A DNA stretch of 64,000 nt, taken from positions 62,001 to 126,000 of the forward strand of contig DDCY01000012.1 in assembly GCA_002335865.1 (NCBI GenBank). The letters are read 5' to 3'. The translations under genes and the position numbers were made by a program. The notes beneath the pieces are model-generated. The model made no database searches, was not told the DNA's origin, and saw nothing but the letters and a program-made list of their open reading frames with translations. The stretch comes from Saprospiraceae bacterium UBA1994 (GTDB lineage: Bacteria; Bacteroidota; Bacteroidia; Chitinophagales; Saprospiraceae). Of this stretch, positions 44,139 to 54,180 are shown in pieces. Each line of letters begins with the position of its first letter. The stretch's first letter is position 1.

Positions 44139-47100
44139 ATGAAAAAAATCTTACTCCTTATGGGTATCGTTGCTATGTTTACTAGCTTTTCGATCGCCCA
44201 GACCTCATTACAAGGAAAAGTTACTGACGCTACATCTAATGAGCCGATACTCTTTGGTACGGTAGCACTTATGAAAGATGGAAATATCGTTAAAGGTGTT
44301 GAGACAGATCTAGACGGTAATTATTACTTCTCAGATATCAATCCTGGAATTTATGATGTCGAAGCGAGTTATGTTGGATATACTCCAGCAAGACAGACGG
44401 GCGTAGTTGTAAAAGCAGACAAATCCAACAAGCTTGATCTCCAAATTGCGGAAGGAGTATTGGCCGATGAAATAGTAATAACTGAATACAAGGTTCCTCT
44501 TATCGAATTTGATAATACGACTTCTGGGGGTACAGTTACTTCTGAGGATATCAAATCTCTACCTACCAAGAGTGTAAATGCCATCGCAGCCACTACAGCT
44601 GGTATCGCATCACAAGACGGTGGAGATATATCTATTAGAGGAGCAAGACAAAGTGGTACTGTATATTATATAGATGGTGTTAGGGTTACTAATGCAGCAC
44701 TTATACCTCAGTCTGAGATATCGCAATTGCAAGTAATTACTGGTGGTATAGAGGCTAAGTATGGTGATGTAACTGGTGGATTGATCTCACTAACAACTAA
44801 AGGGCCGTCACAGAATTATTCTGCTGGTTTTGAAGTGGAAACATCAGAACTTACTGATGCATATGGATATAACCTACTCAGTGCTAACTTATCTGGCCCT
44901 CTCTTGAAAAGAGAGGATGGTAGATCCATCATAGGATTTAGATTTTCTGGACAATTTCTGCAAATAGCTGATAATTCCCCTTCTGCAGTGGGCGTATACA
45001 GAGCATCTGAAGAAGACATAGCAGCATTAGAGGCCGATCCTTTATATTTTATTGGTACGACTCAGAGACCAAGTGTCGAAGAGTTTAAGAATGGACAATT
45101 GCTCGATGCTAGACCTAATACACAGAATACAAACATAGATTTAACGGGTAAAATAGATGCATTGATTACAGATAATATTGATGTGACTTTTTCTGGATCA
45201 TTCTACGACAGAAGTGATTTTTTCTCTCCAGATGCTGAATGGTCGATGTTCAATTGGCAAAATAACCCTGAATTCAAGAGAAATGGATATAGAGGTAGTT
45301 TCAGAATCCGTCATAAAATCGGACAGCAGGCTAACGACCCTTCACTTACTGAAGAGGAAAAGGCAGAATTAGGTAAGTCTACATTCAGAAATCTATCGTA
45401 CGCAATCCAAGTGGGTATTGAGAATGATAAGACTGGTAGAGAGGATATAAGATTTGAAGATAGATTTTTCGAATATGGCTACTATGGTAATCAAGTTCGA
45501 AGTTGGCAAGCAGTAGAAAGTGCTATTTCTGATACTGCTGCATGGGACGGAGAACAAATTCAAGTATTTAATCAATTCTTCGCTCACCAAGGTTCAAGGG
45601 AATTAGTTGAAGAATTTATACCTGGAACAATTAATCCAGTTTTATCCTCATTCAACACAATCAATGGACTACCTGAAACGGAATTTAGATCTTCGTTCAG
45701 TAACCTATATAGTAATGTAGGAAGAGAATATAATAGTTTTCGTATATCAGAACAGGATGTGTATAATGGAAATGTAACTGTTTCGTTTGACCTTACTCCT
45801 GGTGGATCTGAAAAAGGAAGACACAATATCCAACTTGGATTAGCGGTAGAACAAAGAGTTAATAGAGCATACAGCATTGCACCAGTTGGATTATGGACAG
45901 CGGCACGAATTAATGCTAATAATCATATTTCTGGTGTTAATACAGATATAGTTATAGGTTCATTTGAGTCTAGTGAGATTCCTGGGGGTCTAGATACTAC
46001 ATTCCTTCAATATCAAAATGGTATAGAAGTAAATGATGATTCTAAATTTTTCCAATCAGTACGAACTCTTCTGAACAACACAGCGCTTGAAGAATACGTG
46101 AATGTTGATGGGATCGATCCTTCATTACTATCATTAGGTATGTTCTCTGCTAGAGAGTTAAACGATGAAAGAATTGTAGGTTATTACGGATATGATTATA
46201 CGGGTGAAAAACTTACTGGAGATATAACATTTGAAGATTTTTTCACAAGTAGAGGAGCAGACGGGCGTAGAGATTTTAAAATTGGAGCAAATAAACCTAT
46301 TTATGGTTCGGCTTATATCCAAGATAAATTTGCATATAAAGACATCATCTTCAAGATAGGTCTGCGTATGGATTACTTCGATGCAAATACTAAAGTACTT
46401 AGGGATAACTATTCTTTATATGATATTAAGACTAAAGATGACTTTTTCCCTAATGGAGGAGGTCCTTCGTCAGTACCTGGAGATGCTAAAGTATATGTGG
46501 CTGGTGAAGGTTCAGATGACGTAATAGCATACAGAGATGGAGACACTTGGTTGCAGCCTAACGGTACGGCCACTAGTCCAGCACTATTATTTGAAAGTGC
46601 AGTGACACCGGCCTATGTAGCTGGAGAAAACTTAGTAGAGATTAGAGAAGATGGATTTGACGTTGATGGTTCTTTTGAAGATTATTCCCCTCAGATTAAC
46701 TGGATGCCAAGATTGGCTTTCTCTTTTCCTATATCAGATGAAGCAGGATTCTTTGCACACTACGATGTACTATACCAAAGACCGACATCTAATAACATTC
46801 AGACGGCACTTAACTACTTCAATCTAGGTGCGGGTGACCTTATAAATAATCCTAATTTGAAGCCTGTACGTACTGTAGATTATGAGGTTGGGTATAAACA
46901 GAAATTGACTAACTCTTCTGCGATGACATTGTCTGCATACTACAGAGAGCAAAGAGATATGATTCAGAGAAGAGTATTTAGTAATATTCCTTCTCCTATC
47001 TTCCAATACGAAACTTATGACAATTTAGATTTTGGGACAGTAAAAGGATTCTCATTTACTTATGATAGAAGAAGAGTAGGGAATATTAAACTTACTGCAA

Positions 47101-47744
47101 CATATACACTACAGTTTGCTGATGGTTCAGGATCAGATGCTAACTCATCAGGAGGTCTTAATACACGTGGACCAATTAGAAACTTAATACCACTTTCTTA
47201 TGATGAGAGACATAGAATTACATCTACTATAGATTATAGATACGGATCAGGTAAGAAATACGATGGACCAAGAATTGGTGGAGTAGATATATTTGCTAAT
47301 ACAGGACTTAACTTTATTGTAAATGCTGTTTCTGGAAGACCTTATACTAAAAGACGAACTGTACAACAGTTTGGTGGTGTGGGATTTGAAGGAGCGATAA
47401 ATGGTGCAAGATTGCCATGGAACGCAACTATAGACGCAAGATTAGATAAGTCATTTAATCTTAATACTGGTGGTGAAGGAGGAAGGCCTTTGTACTTTAA
47501 TGTGTACTTACGGGTACAAAATTTACTTGACACCAAGAATGTTTACGGTGTATACTCGGCAACAGGATCAGAAGAAGATGATGGGTACTTAATTTCTTCA
47601 TTTGGACAAGATAGATTATCGCAAGTATCTGCCAATGGTCAATCGGAAGAAGTGTTCTTAGCTCAATACAATTATAGATTATTGCAGCCAGGATTCTATT
47701 CATTAGCAAGAAGAATATATTTAGGAGCAACTGTTAATTTCTAA
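44139..47744 (+). CDS. TonB-dependent receptor with N-terminal carboxypeptidase-like domain
   Basis: A 1201-residue outer-membrane receptor. A signal peptide (about 1-20, ending SIAQ) is followed by a CarboxypepD_reg-like domain (about 23-105; LQGKVTDATSNEPILFGTV), a plug (about 115-215; GGDISIRGARQSGTVYYIDGV, IEAKYGDVTGGLISLTTKG) and a long beta-barrel ending in aromatic YLGATVNF. Receptors of this kind take up large ligands with TonB/ExbBD energy. Unlike SusC, it is not followed by a SusD lipoprotein; instead a 1392-residue secreted protein (52 bp gap) and a PorV-like barrel follow. The ligand is unknown. The barrel has long acidic extracellular loops (for example around residues 780-830). 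No TAnnTTTG promoter was recognised in the 228 bp upstream. Confidence 0.93.
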   Translation: MKKILLLMGIVAMFTSFSIAQTSLQGKVTDATSNEPILFGTVALMKDGNIVKGVETDLDGNYYFSDINPGIYDVEASYVGYTPARQTGVVVKADKSNKLDLQIAEGVLADEIVITEYKVPLIEFDNTTSGGTVTSEDIKSLPTKSVNAIAATTAGIASQDGGDISIRGARQSGTVYYIDGVRVTNAALIPQSEISQLQVITGGIEAKYGDVTGGLISLTTKGPSQNYSAGFEVETSELTDAYGYNLLSANLSGPLLKREDGRSIIGFRFSGQFLQIADNSPSAVGVYRASEEDIAALEADPLYFIGTTQRPSVEEFKNGQLLDARPNTQNTNIDLTGKIDALITDNIDVTFSGSFYDRSDFFSPDAEWSMFNWQNNPEFKRNGYRGSFRIRHKIGQQANDPSLTEEEKAELGKSTFRNLSYAIQVGIENDKTGREDIRFEDRFFEYGYYGNQVRSWQAVESAISDTAAWDGEQIQVFNQFFAHQGSRELVEEFIPGTINPVLSSFNTINGLPETEFRSSFSNLYSNVGREYNSFRISEQDVYNGNVTVSFDLTPGGSEKGRHNIQLGLAVEQRVNRAYSIAPVGLWTAARINANNHISGVNTDIVIGSFESSEIPGGLDTTFLQYQNGIEVNDDSKFFQSVRTLLNNTALEEYVNVDGIDPSLLSLGMFSARELNDERIVGYYGYDYTGEKLTGDITFEDFFTSRGADGRRDFKIGANKPIYGSAYIQDKFAYKDIIFKIGLRMDYFDANTKVLRDNYSLYDIKTKDDFFPNGGGPSSVPGDAKVYVAGEGSDDVIAYRDGDTWLQPNGTATSPALLFESAVTPAYVAGENLVEIREDGFDVDGSFEDYSPQINWMPRLAFSFPISDEAGFFAHYDVLYQRPTSNNIQTALNYFNLGAGDLINNPNLKPVRTVDYEVGYKQKLTNSSAMTLSAYYREQRDMIQRRVFSNIPSPIFQYETYDNLDFGTVKGFSFTYDRRRVGNIKLTATYTLQFADGSGSDANSSGGLNTRGPIRNLIPLSYDERHRITSTIDYRYGSGKKYDGPRIGGVDIFANTGLNFIVNAVSGRPYTKRRTVQQFGGVGFEGAINGARLPWNATIDARLDKSFNLNTGGEGGRPLYFNVYLRVQNLLDTKNVYGVYSATGSEEDDGYLISSFGQDRLSQVSANGQSEEVFLAQYNYRLLQPGFYSLARRIYLGATVNF

Positions 47745-47796
47745 TAGTCATAGATCAATTACGACTACTATATTAGATCATAATAAACATCAAAAG

Positions 47797-50700
47797 ATGA
47801 ATTCAATAAAAAGTATAATTAGTATATGTGTCATGGTGGCGATTGCCCAATTGGGATTGGCACACATTAACCCTAATCTAGCTCCTAAAAGTAATAGTGG
47901 CAATGATAACTCGGATTTTAATACTAGTCTTAGAGAAGATTGTCTCGAAGCGATCAATACGACTAATCTTAATATAAATAATGTGAGAGCATTACTTCAG
48001 GTAGGTGGTGATGTATGGTGGGATCTTGATAATGGTTCCTATGTAGTACCAAAGCAAGCGAGTAGAGAAGATGAGGTATCTGCTATTTTTTCTGGATCGG
48101 TATGGGTAGGTGGATTGACACCAAGTGGAAGTATTAAACTTGCTGCAGGACCAAATGGAGCTTATTATGGTAGACAAGGAGCAGTAGATTGGTATTCTGG
48201 ACCATTAGATGTTGAAGGAATCACCGATAAGCCAATCTGTGATGATTGGAATACATTCTTCAAAGTTGATGGTGAAAGTGTTAGAAATGCGGTTAGGCTT
48301 TTTGATAAGGATCCTTTAGCATTTGCATGTGATTCAATACAAAATGATGTGAAATATTGGCCAGGAAAGAATAATCCTTTTTGGGGAGAAGAATATGATT
48401 TCGAATTACCTGTGGATCAATCATTAGGTGCATTCTGGGATGAACCAGGAGTAGACGGTAATGGTGATGGTGTTTATAATCCATGTGATGGTGACTTTCC
48501 AATCATTAATATTAGAAACTGCGAACCATTTGATAGAAAAGCGGCATTTGAATTGATTCCGGATGAGATGACTTTCTGGATTTATAATGATAACGGTGGT
48601 GCTCACCGTATTTCTTTTGCGACACCAATTCAGATGGAGGTGCAAGTTCAAGCATTTGCATACGCTACCAATGATGCTATCAATGATATGACTTTCAATA
48701 GATATAAATTGATCAATAAAGCATCAGAGGATATTAGAGAAACCTATTTTGCTTTGTGGGTAGATCCTGATTTAGGTTGTTACCAAGATGATTATATTGG
48801 TTGTGATGTAGATAGAAGTTTAGCATACGTATATAACGAAGATGCTGTTGATGGTATCGAAGGCGGAGAAACTTGTGGTGGTGTAAATACTTATGGAACT
48901 AATGTTCCAATTTTGGGTATCGATTATTTTAGAGGTCCTAGAGGTCCAAAGATATTTTGTAGAGATATGGACGGCAATATCTTAACTCAGATAGACGAAG
49001 AAACGGGTGATACAGTTAATTTGTTTTGCGATCCTCCTATCGGTTCTGGTGATTTTGATACTCTATTAGAGATAGGTATGTCGGCTTTTATGTATATGAA
49101 TAACTGTGGGGTAGGTAATCCTCCGGTGGCAACTTGTGACGCAGGCCAGTCTACGGAATTTTACAATATAATGAAAGGTATCTGGTTAGATGGAACTCCG
49201 GTAACTGTCGGTGGAGACGGATATAATCCAGGTAGTACAGATAGTACTAGTTATGTATTTCCTGATGAACCAAATGATGAGAGTACAGACGCATGGTCGA
49301 TGTGTACAGCTGATCTTCCGTTTGGAGATAGGCGTGTTCTACAAGTTACTGGACCATTGTTACTTCAACCACAAGCTACTAACGAACTTATTGTAGGTGT
49401 TGTATTTGTTCCAGACGAAGAGTCATACCCATGTCCTGATTTATCTAGACTACTTTCAGCAGATGATTTAGCACAATCTCTATTTGACAATTGTTTCAAT
49501 ATTACAGACGGACCGGATGCTCCGGATGTATGTGGCATTGAGTTGGATCAAGAGATTATTATGACTTTATTCAATCAAGAAGGATCTAATAATTTCAAAG
49601 AATTATACGAAGAAAAGGATCTCTTGATCTCTGATGAGAGTGTCATGGGAGATGATGAATTGTATAAGTTCGAGGGATATAAGATATATCAACTTGTGAA
49701 TGGAGGAATATCTCCATCAGAGTTAGATAATATTGATAAAGCTAGATTAGTATTCCAAACTGATTTAAAAAATGAAGTTTCGGAATTATGGAATTGGACT
49801 TCACAAATAAGTCCAATAAGTAGTGCAATAATCTATTCTCCAACTAGAAAAGTAGTAGGAGCTAATATAGGTATGAAAAATACTCTGAGTATAACTGAAG
49901 ATCAGTTTGCAACAGGAGCTGACCCTAGGTTGGTCAACCATAAGACATACTATTATATGTCTTTAGCGTATGGATTTAATGAATATGCCAAGTTTGAGGA
50001 AGATACTGGGACTGGTCAACCGAGACCATATATTGAAGGTAGAGGTAATATCAAGACTTACGCTTATACGCCTAGACCAATAGTTTATCAAGAATTATTA
50101 TCTAATTATGGTGATGTACCATCTCTTACTAGATTAGATGGCGTGGGTTCTGGACTGACTTTCATAGATATGGAAGATGATATGTATGATAAAATATTGG
50201 AAGCCAGTGTCAATGGCAATGCAGCTGATGGCGTAACATATAAAAAGAACGCTGGACCGGTTAATGTTAAAATTTACAACCCTCTTGATGTTAAAGAAGG
50301 GACATTTAGACTTGAGTTGTTTGGTACTGAATTAGATGAAAACAACTCTACTAATTTCTTGGGTGGAGATGCTAGATGGAGATTGACAAATATTGATGAT
50401 GGTGATGTAATTGAATCTGATACTACGATAGATGTATCTGCTGAGCAGATAGTTGAGAAATATGGATTCTCTATCGAGTTAAATCAGATAGCTGAACCAG
50501 GAGAATTGAGAGAAGTAAATAATGGAGCTGTAGGTAGTACATTAGAATATGATGACGTAAACGGATCTATTTGGATGACTGCTATACCTGATGGTGGATT
50601 GGGTAATGGAGATAGACTTTTTGATTGGGTAGCTAACACAGTTGCTCAAGATCCAGAGAATGACCTTAAAGAATTAAGTGATGTATTCTATCCTTTCTCT

Positions 50701-51975
50701 ATGGCAAGATATGCACCTCCATCAGAATTGGAACCATCATTCTATGTAACACCAGCTTGGAAACAAGGACAAGGATTCTTATTAGATCCAGTAATACAGT
50801 TTGGAGATTTATTATTAAATCAAGATTTAAATAATGTTGATATTATAATGACTTCTGATAAAGAGAAGTGGAGTAGATGTATCGTTGTAGAGACGGCTTC
50901 TCCTGACTATTACAATACTGCAGGTCTTCAGACTCAAGGTAATAGAAATCAATTTGATATCAGAGCAGGAGCTTCCGTGGGCAAAGATGGTGAACCAGAT
51001 GGTTCAGGAGAAGGTATGGGATGGTTCCCAGGATATGCGGTTGATGTTGAAACTGGAGAGAGACTAAATATCTTTTTTGGAGAAAATTCAGTATATGATG
51101 AGGATGTGTCAGAATACTTAACAGGGGGAGCGACAGGTGGAGATATGATATTCAATCCTACTAGTCAGACAATATCTCCTGATGCTCCACCAGATCAGCC
51201 ACAGTTTGGTATTTTTAATCTTGTAGGAGGTGGACAACACTTTATATATGTAACTCGCCAGAGATATGATGAGTGTGCATTACTAGCAAATGACTTGCAG
51301 CCAAGTAATAACCCAACCACTAAATTCAATCCGTTATCTCTTGTGACATGGGCGGCATTTCCTACCAACGCGGTAGGTGATGGTAATAACTTGTTATCTG
51401 TAGCGGATGGAATTATACCTAATGAACTTAAGTTTAAATTAAGGGTGACAAATCCATTTGGTTTTGCTACCGAAATAGATGAGGAGGGAACTAGCAGTAA
51501 CAATAAGTATGATGGTGCCAAAATTGGCGGTTACCCAGCATTCGAATTTAAAATTGAAGGGGCGGCCTCAAGAGCATTGGCGGCTAATGAATATGAAGGA
51601 GCATTAGAAAATGTCAATGTAGTTCCTAATCCATATTATGCTTACTCAGCGTATGAAAGATCAGAGTTTGATAACACTATTAAAATTACTAACCTACCCC
51701 CAAGAGCTGATATAACTATCTATTCGCTAGATGGTAAGTTTATTAGAACGTTCTTGAGAGACGAGCAAGATATGATTAAATCTTCTGGCTTTCCAGTGCA
51801 GACTCAGCAGGGATTTCCTGATGTATCTTGGGATCTTAAGAATGATAAAGGAGTACCAGTAGCAAGTGGTGTTTATCTAATTCACGTGAGAGCAGAATTT
51901 GATGATGGATCGATGGAGGAAAGAGTAATCAAGTGGTTTGGAGTTGGACGTAAATTTGATCCATCCAATTTATAA
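47797..51975 (+). CDS. Giant secreted protein with C-terminal T9SS/FlgD-like sorting domain
   Basis: A 1392-residue protein with signal peptide (about 1-22). The N-terminal part contains NNVRALLQVGGDVWWDLDNG, SGSVWVGGL and DGNGDGVYNPCDGDFPI, which I recall from other large secreted Bacteroidota proteins. The middle is rich in cysteine, aspartate and glycine, with FALWVDPDLGCYQDDYIGCDVDR as a notable block (core WVDPDLG). The last 110 residues resemble a type A sorting domain of the FlgD-like kind: NVVPNPYYAYSAYE, ITIYSLDGKFIRTF, VSWDLKNDKGVPVASGVYLIHV. An unusual tail, WFGVGRKFDPSNL, follows the last strand. It lies between a TonB receptor and a PorV-like gene, all on one strand. PorV-like proteins shuttle T9SS cargo, so it is the likely cargo. 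Function unknown. Confidence 0.87.
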   Translation: MNSIKSIISICVMVAIAQLGLAHINPNLAPKSNSGNDNSDFNTSLREDCLEAINTTNLNINNVRALLQVGGDVWWDLDNGSYVVPKQASREDEVSAIFSGSVWVGGLTPSGSIKLAAGPNGAYYGRQGAVDWYSGPLDVEGITDKPICDDWNTFFKVDGESVRNAVRLFDKDPLAFACDSIQNDVKYWPGKNNPFWGEEYDFELPVDQSLGAFWDEPGVDGNGDGVYNPCDGDFPIINIRNCEPFDRKAAFELIPDEMTFWIYNDNGGAHRISFATPIQMEVQVQAFAYATNDAINDMTFNRYKLINKASEDIRETYFALWVDPDLGCYQDDYIGCDVDRSLAYVYNEDAVDGIEGGETCGGVNTYGTNVPILGIDYFRGPRGPKIFCRDMDGNILTQIDEETGDTVNLFCDPPIGSGDFDTLLEIGMSAFMYMNNCGVGNPPVATCDAGQSTEFYNIMKGIWLDGTPVTVGGDGYNPGSTDSTSYVFPDEPNDESTDAWSMCTADLPFGDRRVLQVTGPLLLQPQATNELIVGVVFVPDEESYPCPDLSRLLSADDLAQSLFDNCFNITDGPDAPDVCGIELDQEIIMTLFNQEGSNNFKELYEEKDLLISDESVMGDDELYKFEGYKIYQLVNGGISPSELDNIDKARLVFQTDLKNEVSELWNWTSQISPISSAIIYSPTRKVVGANIGMKNTLSITEDQFATGADPRLVNHKTYYYMSLAYGFNEYAKFEEDTGTGQPRPYIEGRGNIKTYAYTPRPIVYQELLSNYGDVPSLTRLDGVGSGLTFIDMEDDMYDKILEASVNGNAADGVTYKKNAGPVNVKIYNPLDVKEGTFRLELFGTELDENNSTNFLGGDARWRLTNIDDGDVIESDTTIDVSAEQIVEKYGFSIELNQIAEPGELREVNNGAVGSTLEYDDVNGSIWMTAIPDGGLGNGDRLFDWVANTVAQDPENDLKELSDVFYPFSMARYAPPSELEPSFYVTPAWKQGQGFLLDPVIQFGDLLLNQDLNNVDIIMTSDKEKWSRCIVVETASPDYYNTAGLQTQGNRNQFDIRAGASVGKDGEPDGSGEGMGWFPGYAVDVETGERLNIFFGENSVYDEDVSEYLTGGATGGDMIFNPTSQTISPDAPPDQPQFGIFNLVGGGQHFIYVTRQRYDECALLANDLQPSNNPTTKFNPLSLVTWAAFPTNAVGDGNNLLSVADGIIPNELKFKLRVTNPFGFATEIDEEGTSSNNKYDGAKIGGYPAFEFKIEGAASRALAANEYEGALENVNVVPNPYYAYSAYERSEFDNTIKITNLPPRADITIYSLDGKFIRTFLRDEQDMIKSSGFPVQTQQGFPDVSWDLKNDKGVPVASGVYLIHVRAEFDDGSMEERVIKWFGVGRKFDPSNL

Positions 51976-51989
51976 GATAATGATAAGAA

Positions 51990-52014
51990 GGAAGCATTAC
52001 TTTTGGGTGCTTCC
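51990..52014 (+). terminator. Hairpin between the giant secreted protein and the PorV-like gene
   Basis: GGAAGCA (51990-51996) pairs with TGCTTCC (52008-52014) around an 11-nt loop; a weak CTTTAAA run follows. It lies in the 62 bp gap before the PorV-like gene, so it may be a partial terminator that lowers expression of that gene, or a stabilising 3' hairpin for the cargo message. Confidence 0.55.
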
Positions 52015-52037
52015 CTTTAAACAATAAAAGAAAAGAA

Positions 52038-53090
52038 ATGAAAAATTTAATACAATCATTACTACTTATATTAGTCTTTATGGTCAGTGCTTTTGCAGTG
52101 ACAGCAGGTAATCCGGATAGACAAGGTGAAGCAGGTGCGTCAGAGTTACTTCTTAATCCATGGGCACGTAGTGCTGGTATTCATTCTATGAGTACTGCTA
52201 GTGTATCTGGGGTAGAAGCTATGCGAATCAATGTAGCTGGTCTAGGAAGGATAAATAGCGGTGAATTTATGTTAGCTAACACAAGACTATACGAAGGGTC
52301 TACATTAGGAATGAATACGCTTGGTTTTGCTACCAAGGTAGGAGAAAGTAGTGCATTCGGTGTGACACTTACTGCTATGGACTTTGGTGATATTCAAATC
52401 ACTACTGAAGAGCAGCCAGAGGGAACAGGTGGAACTTACTCACCAAGTTTTTTCCAGATTGGCTTAGGGTATGCATATACATATGAGAATAAAATTTCTG
52501 TGGGAATGCTCGTAAGAGGTATAACCGAGTCGTTACCTTCATCATCTGCTTTTGGTATCGCAATAGACGCAGGAGTTCAATATGTATCAGGGGCCAAAGA
52601 TAACTTCAAGTTAGGTATTTCTCTTAGAAATACTGGATCATCTATGGAATTTGGAGGAGAAGGGCTTTCTTTCCAGACTACTGCTCCTGATGATAATGGT
52701 AATCCTTATACACTTACTGTTGAAAGTAGATCAGAAGATTTTGAATTACCTTCTATGCTTAATATAGGATTATCATATGATTTCTATATCGGTGAAGAAA
52801 ATTTCGTTAGAGCGATAGGTAATTTTACGTCTAATGCATTCTCTACTGATCAAATGGGTGTAGGTGCTGAGTTTTATTTCAAAGATCTCGTAATCCTTAG
52901 AGGTGGATACAAATATGATTTAGATGTTGCAGAGGGCCAGAAAAACCTGTATTCTGGAGTTGCAGCAGGAGTATCACTTATGATACCTACAAAAAAAGAT
53001 AGTGACCGTAAGTTCGTTATTGATTATGCATATAGAACTACTAATCCTTTTGATGGTACACATAATCTAACACTAGGATTAGCTTTCTAA
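52038..53090 (+). CDS. PorV/PorQ-family outer-membrane barrel protein
   Basis: A 350-residue protein with signal peptide (about 1-24). The mature start, GEAGASELLLNPWARSAGIHSMSTASVSGVEAMRINVAGLG, has the PorV/PorQ pattern (GxxLLxPxxARxxGMGxAxxAxxxxxxAxxxNPAGLA; cited here by its core LLLNPWARSAG). About fourteen amphipathic strands follow (FATKVGESSAFGVTLTAMDF, FRAIGNFTSN-like) and it ends NPFDGTHNLTLGLAF. PorV carries folded cargo to the sortase complex of the T9SS; paralogs are common but mostly unstudied. This copy is the third gene of a unit with a TonB receptor and a giant cargo. Two hairpins follow it, ending the unit before greA. Confidence 0.87.
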   Translation: MKNLIQSLLLILVFMVSAFAVTAGNPDRQGEAGASELLLNPWARSAGIHSMSTASVSGVEAMRINVAGLGRINSGEFMLANTRLYEGSTLGMNTLGFATKVGESSAFGVTLTAMDFGDIQITTEEQPEGTGGTYSPSFFQIGLGYAYTYENKISVGMLVRGITESLPSSSAFGIAIDAGVQYVSGAKDNFKLGISLRNTGSSMEFGGEGLSFQTTAPDDNGNPYTLTVESRSEDFELPSMLNIGLSYDFYIGEENFVRAIGNFTSNAFSTDQMGVGAEFYFKDLVILRGGYKYDLDVAEGQKNLYSGVAAGVSLMIPTKKDSDRKFVIDYAYRTTNPFDGTHNLTLGLAF

Positions 53091-53130
53091 CAGCTTTATA
53101 CCAGAACTTTTTAATGCCTTTATACAGCAT

Positions 53131-53157
53131 AGTTCATATAATTTTTTTGAACTTTTT
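53131..53157 (+). terminator. Weak terminator after the PorV-like gene
   Basis: A 6-bp stem, AGTTCA (53131-53136) and TGAACT (53148-53153), followed by five T. The long AT-rich loop makes it weak. A stronger hairpin lies 40 bp further on. Confidence 0.45.
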
Positions 53158-53196
53158 AGATTGAAATTGGCTTAATAATAGTTAACTAGGATATTT

Positions 53197-53235
53197 GATA
53201 GGCGCTTCTCGTTAGAGGGGCGTCTATCTTGTTTT
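53197..53235 (+). terminator. Intrinsic terminator before greA
   Basis: GATAGGCGC (53197-53205) pairs with GCGTCTATC (53220-53228), with one G-T pair, and is followed by TTGTTTT. It ends the TonB/PorV-like unit. The greA promoter element begins only 7 bp later. Confidence 0.8.
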
Positions 53236-53241
53236 ATTCCA

Positions 53242-53249
53242 TATCTTTG
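53242..53249 (+). promoter_or_regulatory. Promoter -7 element (TATCTTTG) of the greA operon
   Basis: Plus-strand TATCTTTG, an exact TAnnTTTG match, 36 bp before the greA start. It would begin transcription near 53256. Its -33 region overlaps the preceding terminator. Confidence 0.55.
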
Positions 53250-53284
53250 TCGATAATATTGTATCAATAAGAAAAAGTAAGATT

Positions 53285-53758
53285 ATGTCAGGTATATCGT
53301 ATATGACTCAAGGTGGCTATGACAAAGCTAATGGTGAGTTAGAGCATATGAAAACGATCGGGAGAGCAGAAGCATCTAAGGATATAGCAGAAGCTAGAGA
53401 AAAGGGTGATCTATCAGAAAATGCTGAATATCATGCTGCTAAGGACGCTCAAGGGCTATTAGAAGCTAAGATCAATGAACTCGAGAAAGCATTAGCTAAT
53501 GTGAGAATCATCGATGCAAGTCAATTGGACAATTCTACAGTAACCATATTATCTAATGTGAGAATGCTTAATCTCAAAGTAAAAAAGGAAATCACTTATC
53601 AGATTGTTTCAGAAACTGAGGCAGATCTAAAAAACAAAAAAATATCTGTAAATTCTCCAATAGCAAAAGCATTATTGGCAAAAGCAGTTGGCGATGTGGT
53701 AGATGTAATGACTCCAGCAGGAGCAATGCAATTTAAGATATTAGAGATTACACTTTAG
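53285..53758 (+). CDS. greA: Transcription elongation factor GreA
   Basis: A 157-residue cytoplasmic factor that enters the RNA polymerase secondary channel and stimulates transcript cleavage in backtracked complexes. The N-terminal coiled coil carries the essential acidic tip in REKGDLSENAEYHAAKD (about 39-55). The C-terminal FKBP-like domain contains YQIVSETEADLKNKKISVNSPIAKALLAKAVGD, cited by its core ISVNSPIAKALL, and ends EILEITL-like. Length is normal. It has its own TATCTTTG promoter and is followed after one base by a HIT-protein gene. Confidence 0.96.
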   Translation: MSGISYMTQGGYDKANGELEHMKTIGRAEASKDIAEAREKGDLSENAEYHAAKDAQGLLEAKINELEKALANVRIIDASQLDNSTVTILSNVRMLNLKVKKEITYQIVSETEADLKNKKISVNSPIAKALLAKAVGDVVDVMTPAGAMQFKILEITL

Positions 53759-53759
53759 C

Positions 53760-54152
53760 ATGGCTAGTACTTTCACTAAAATAATAAATGGTGATATTCC
53801 ATGTCATAAGATTGCGGAGGACGACAGGTACTTTGCATTTTTAGATATCAATCCGGTTAAAGAAGGCCATACATTGGTAATACCAAAACAAGAAGTAGAT
53901 TATATCTACGATCTGGATGATGAGACTTTAGCTGGATTAAATGTATTTGCTAAAAAAGTGGCTGAAGCCGTAAAAAGTGCTTGTCCATGCAATAGAATAG
54001 GTGTCACAGTAATCGGCCTAGAAGTACCTCACGCACATATACATTTGATTCCAATAGAAAAGCTCAATGATATGAGTTTTGAAAAACCAAAAATGAATCC
54101 AACCCAGGTGGAGTTAACCAAAGTAGCGAGTAGAATTAGGTCTTTTTTGTAA
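53760..54152 (+). CDS. HIT-family (histidine triad) nucleotide-binding protein
   Basis: A 130-residue cytoplasmic HIT-domain protein of the HINT type, which hydrolyses nucleoside phosphoramidates or dinucleotides. The catalytic triad motif HxHxHxx is HAHIHLIP (about 95-102). The start FTKIINGDIPCHKIAEDDRYFAFLDINPVKEGHTLVIPK is typical; the recognisable core is FLDINPVKEGHTLVIPK. The start codon lies one base after the greA stop, implying translational coupling. The greA-HIT pair is commonly seen in Bacteroidota, as I recall. mnmG follows by 28 bp. Confidence 0.93.
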   Translation: MASTFTKIINGDIPCHKIAEDDRYFAFLDINPVKEGHTLVIPKQEVDYIYDLDDETLAGLNVFAKKVAEAVKSACPCNRIGVTVIGLEVPHAHIHLIPIEKLNDMSFEKPKMNPTQVELTKVASRIRSFL

Positions 54153-54180
54153 TTGTATAATCTTTTTTAAAACAACAATC

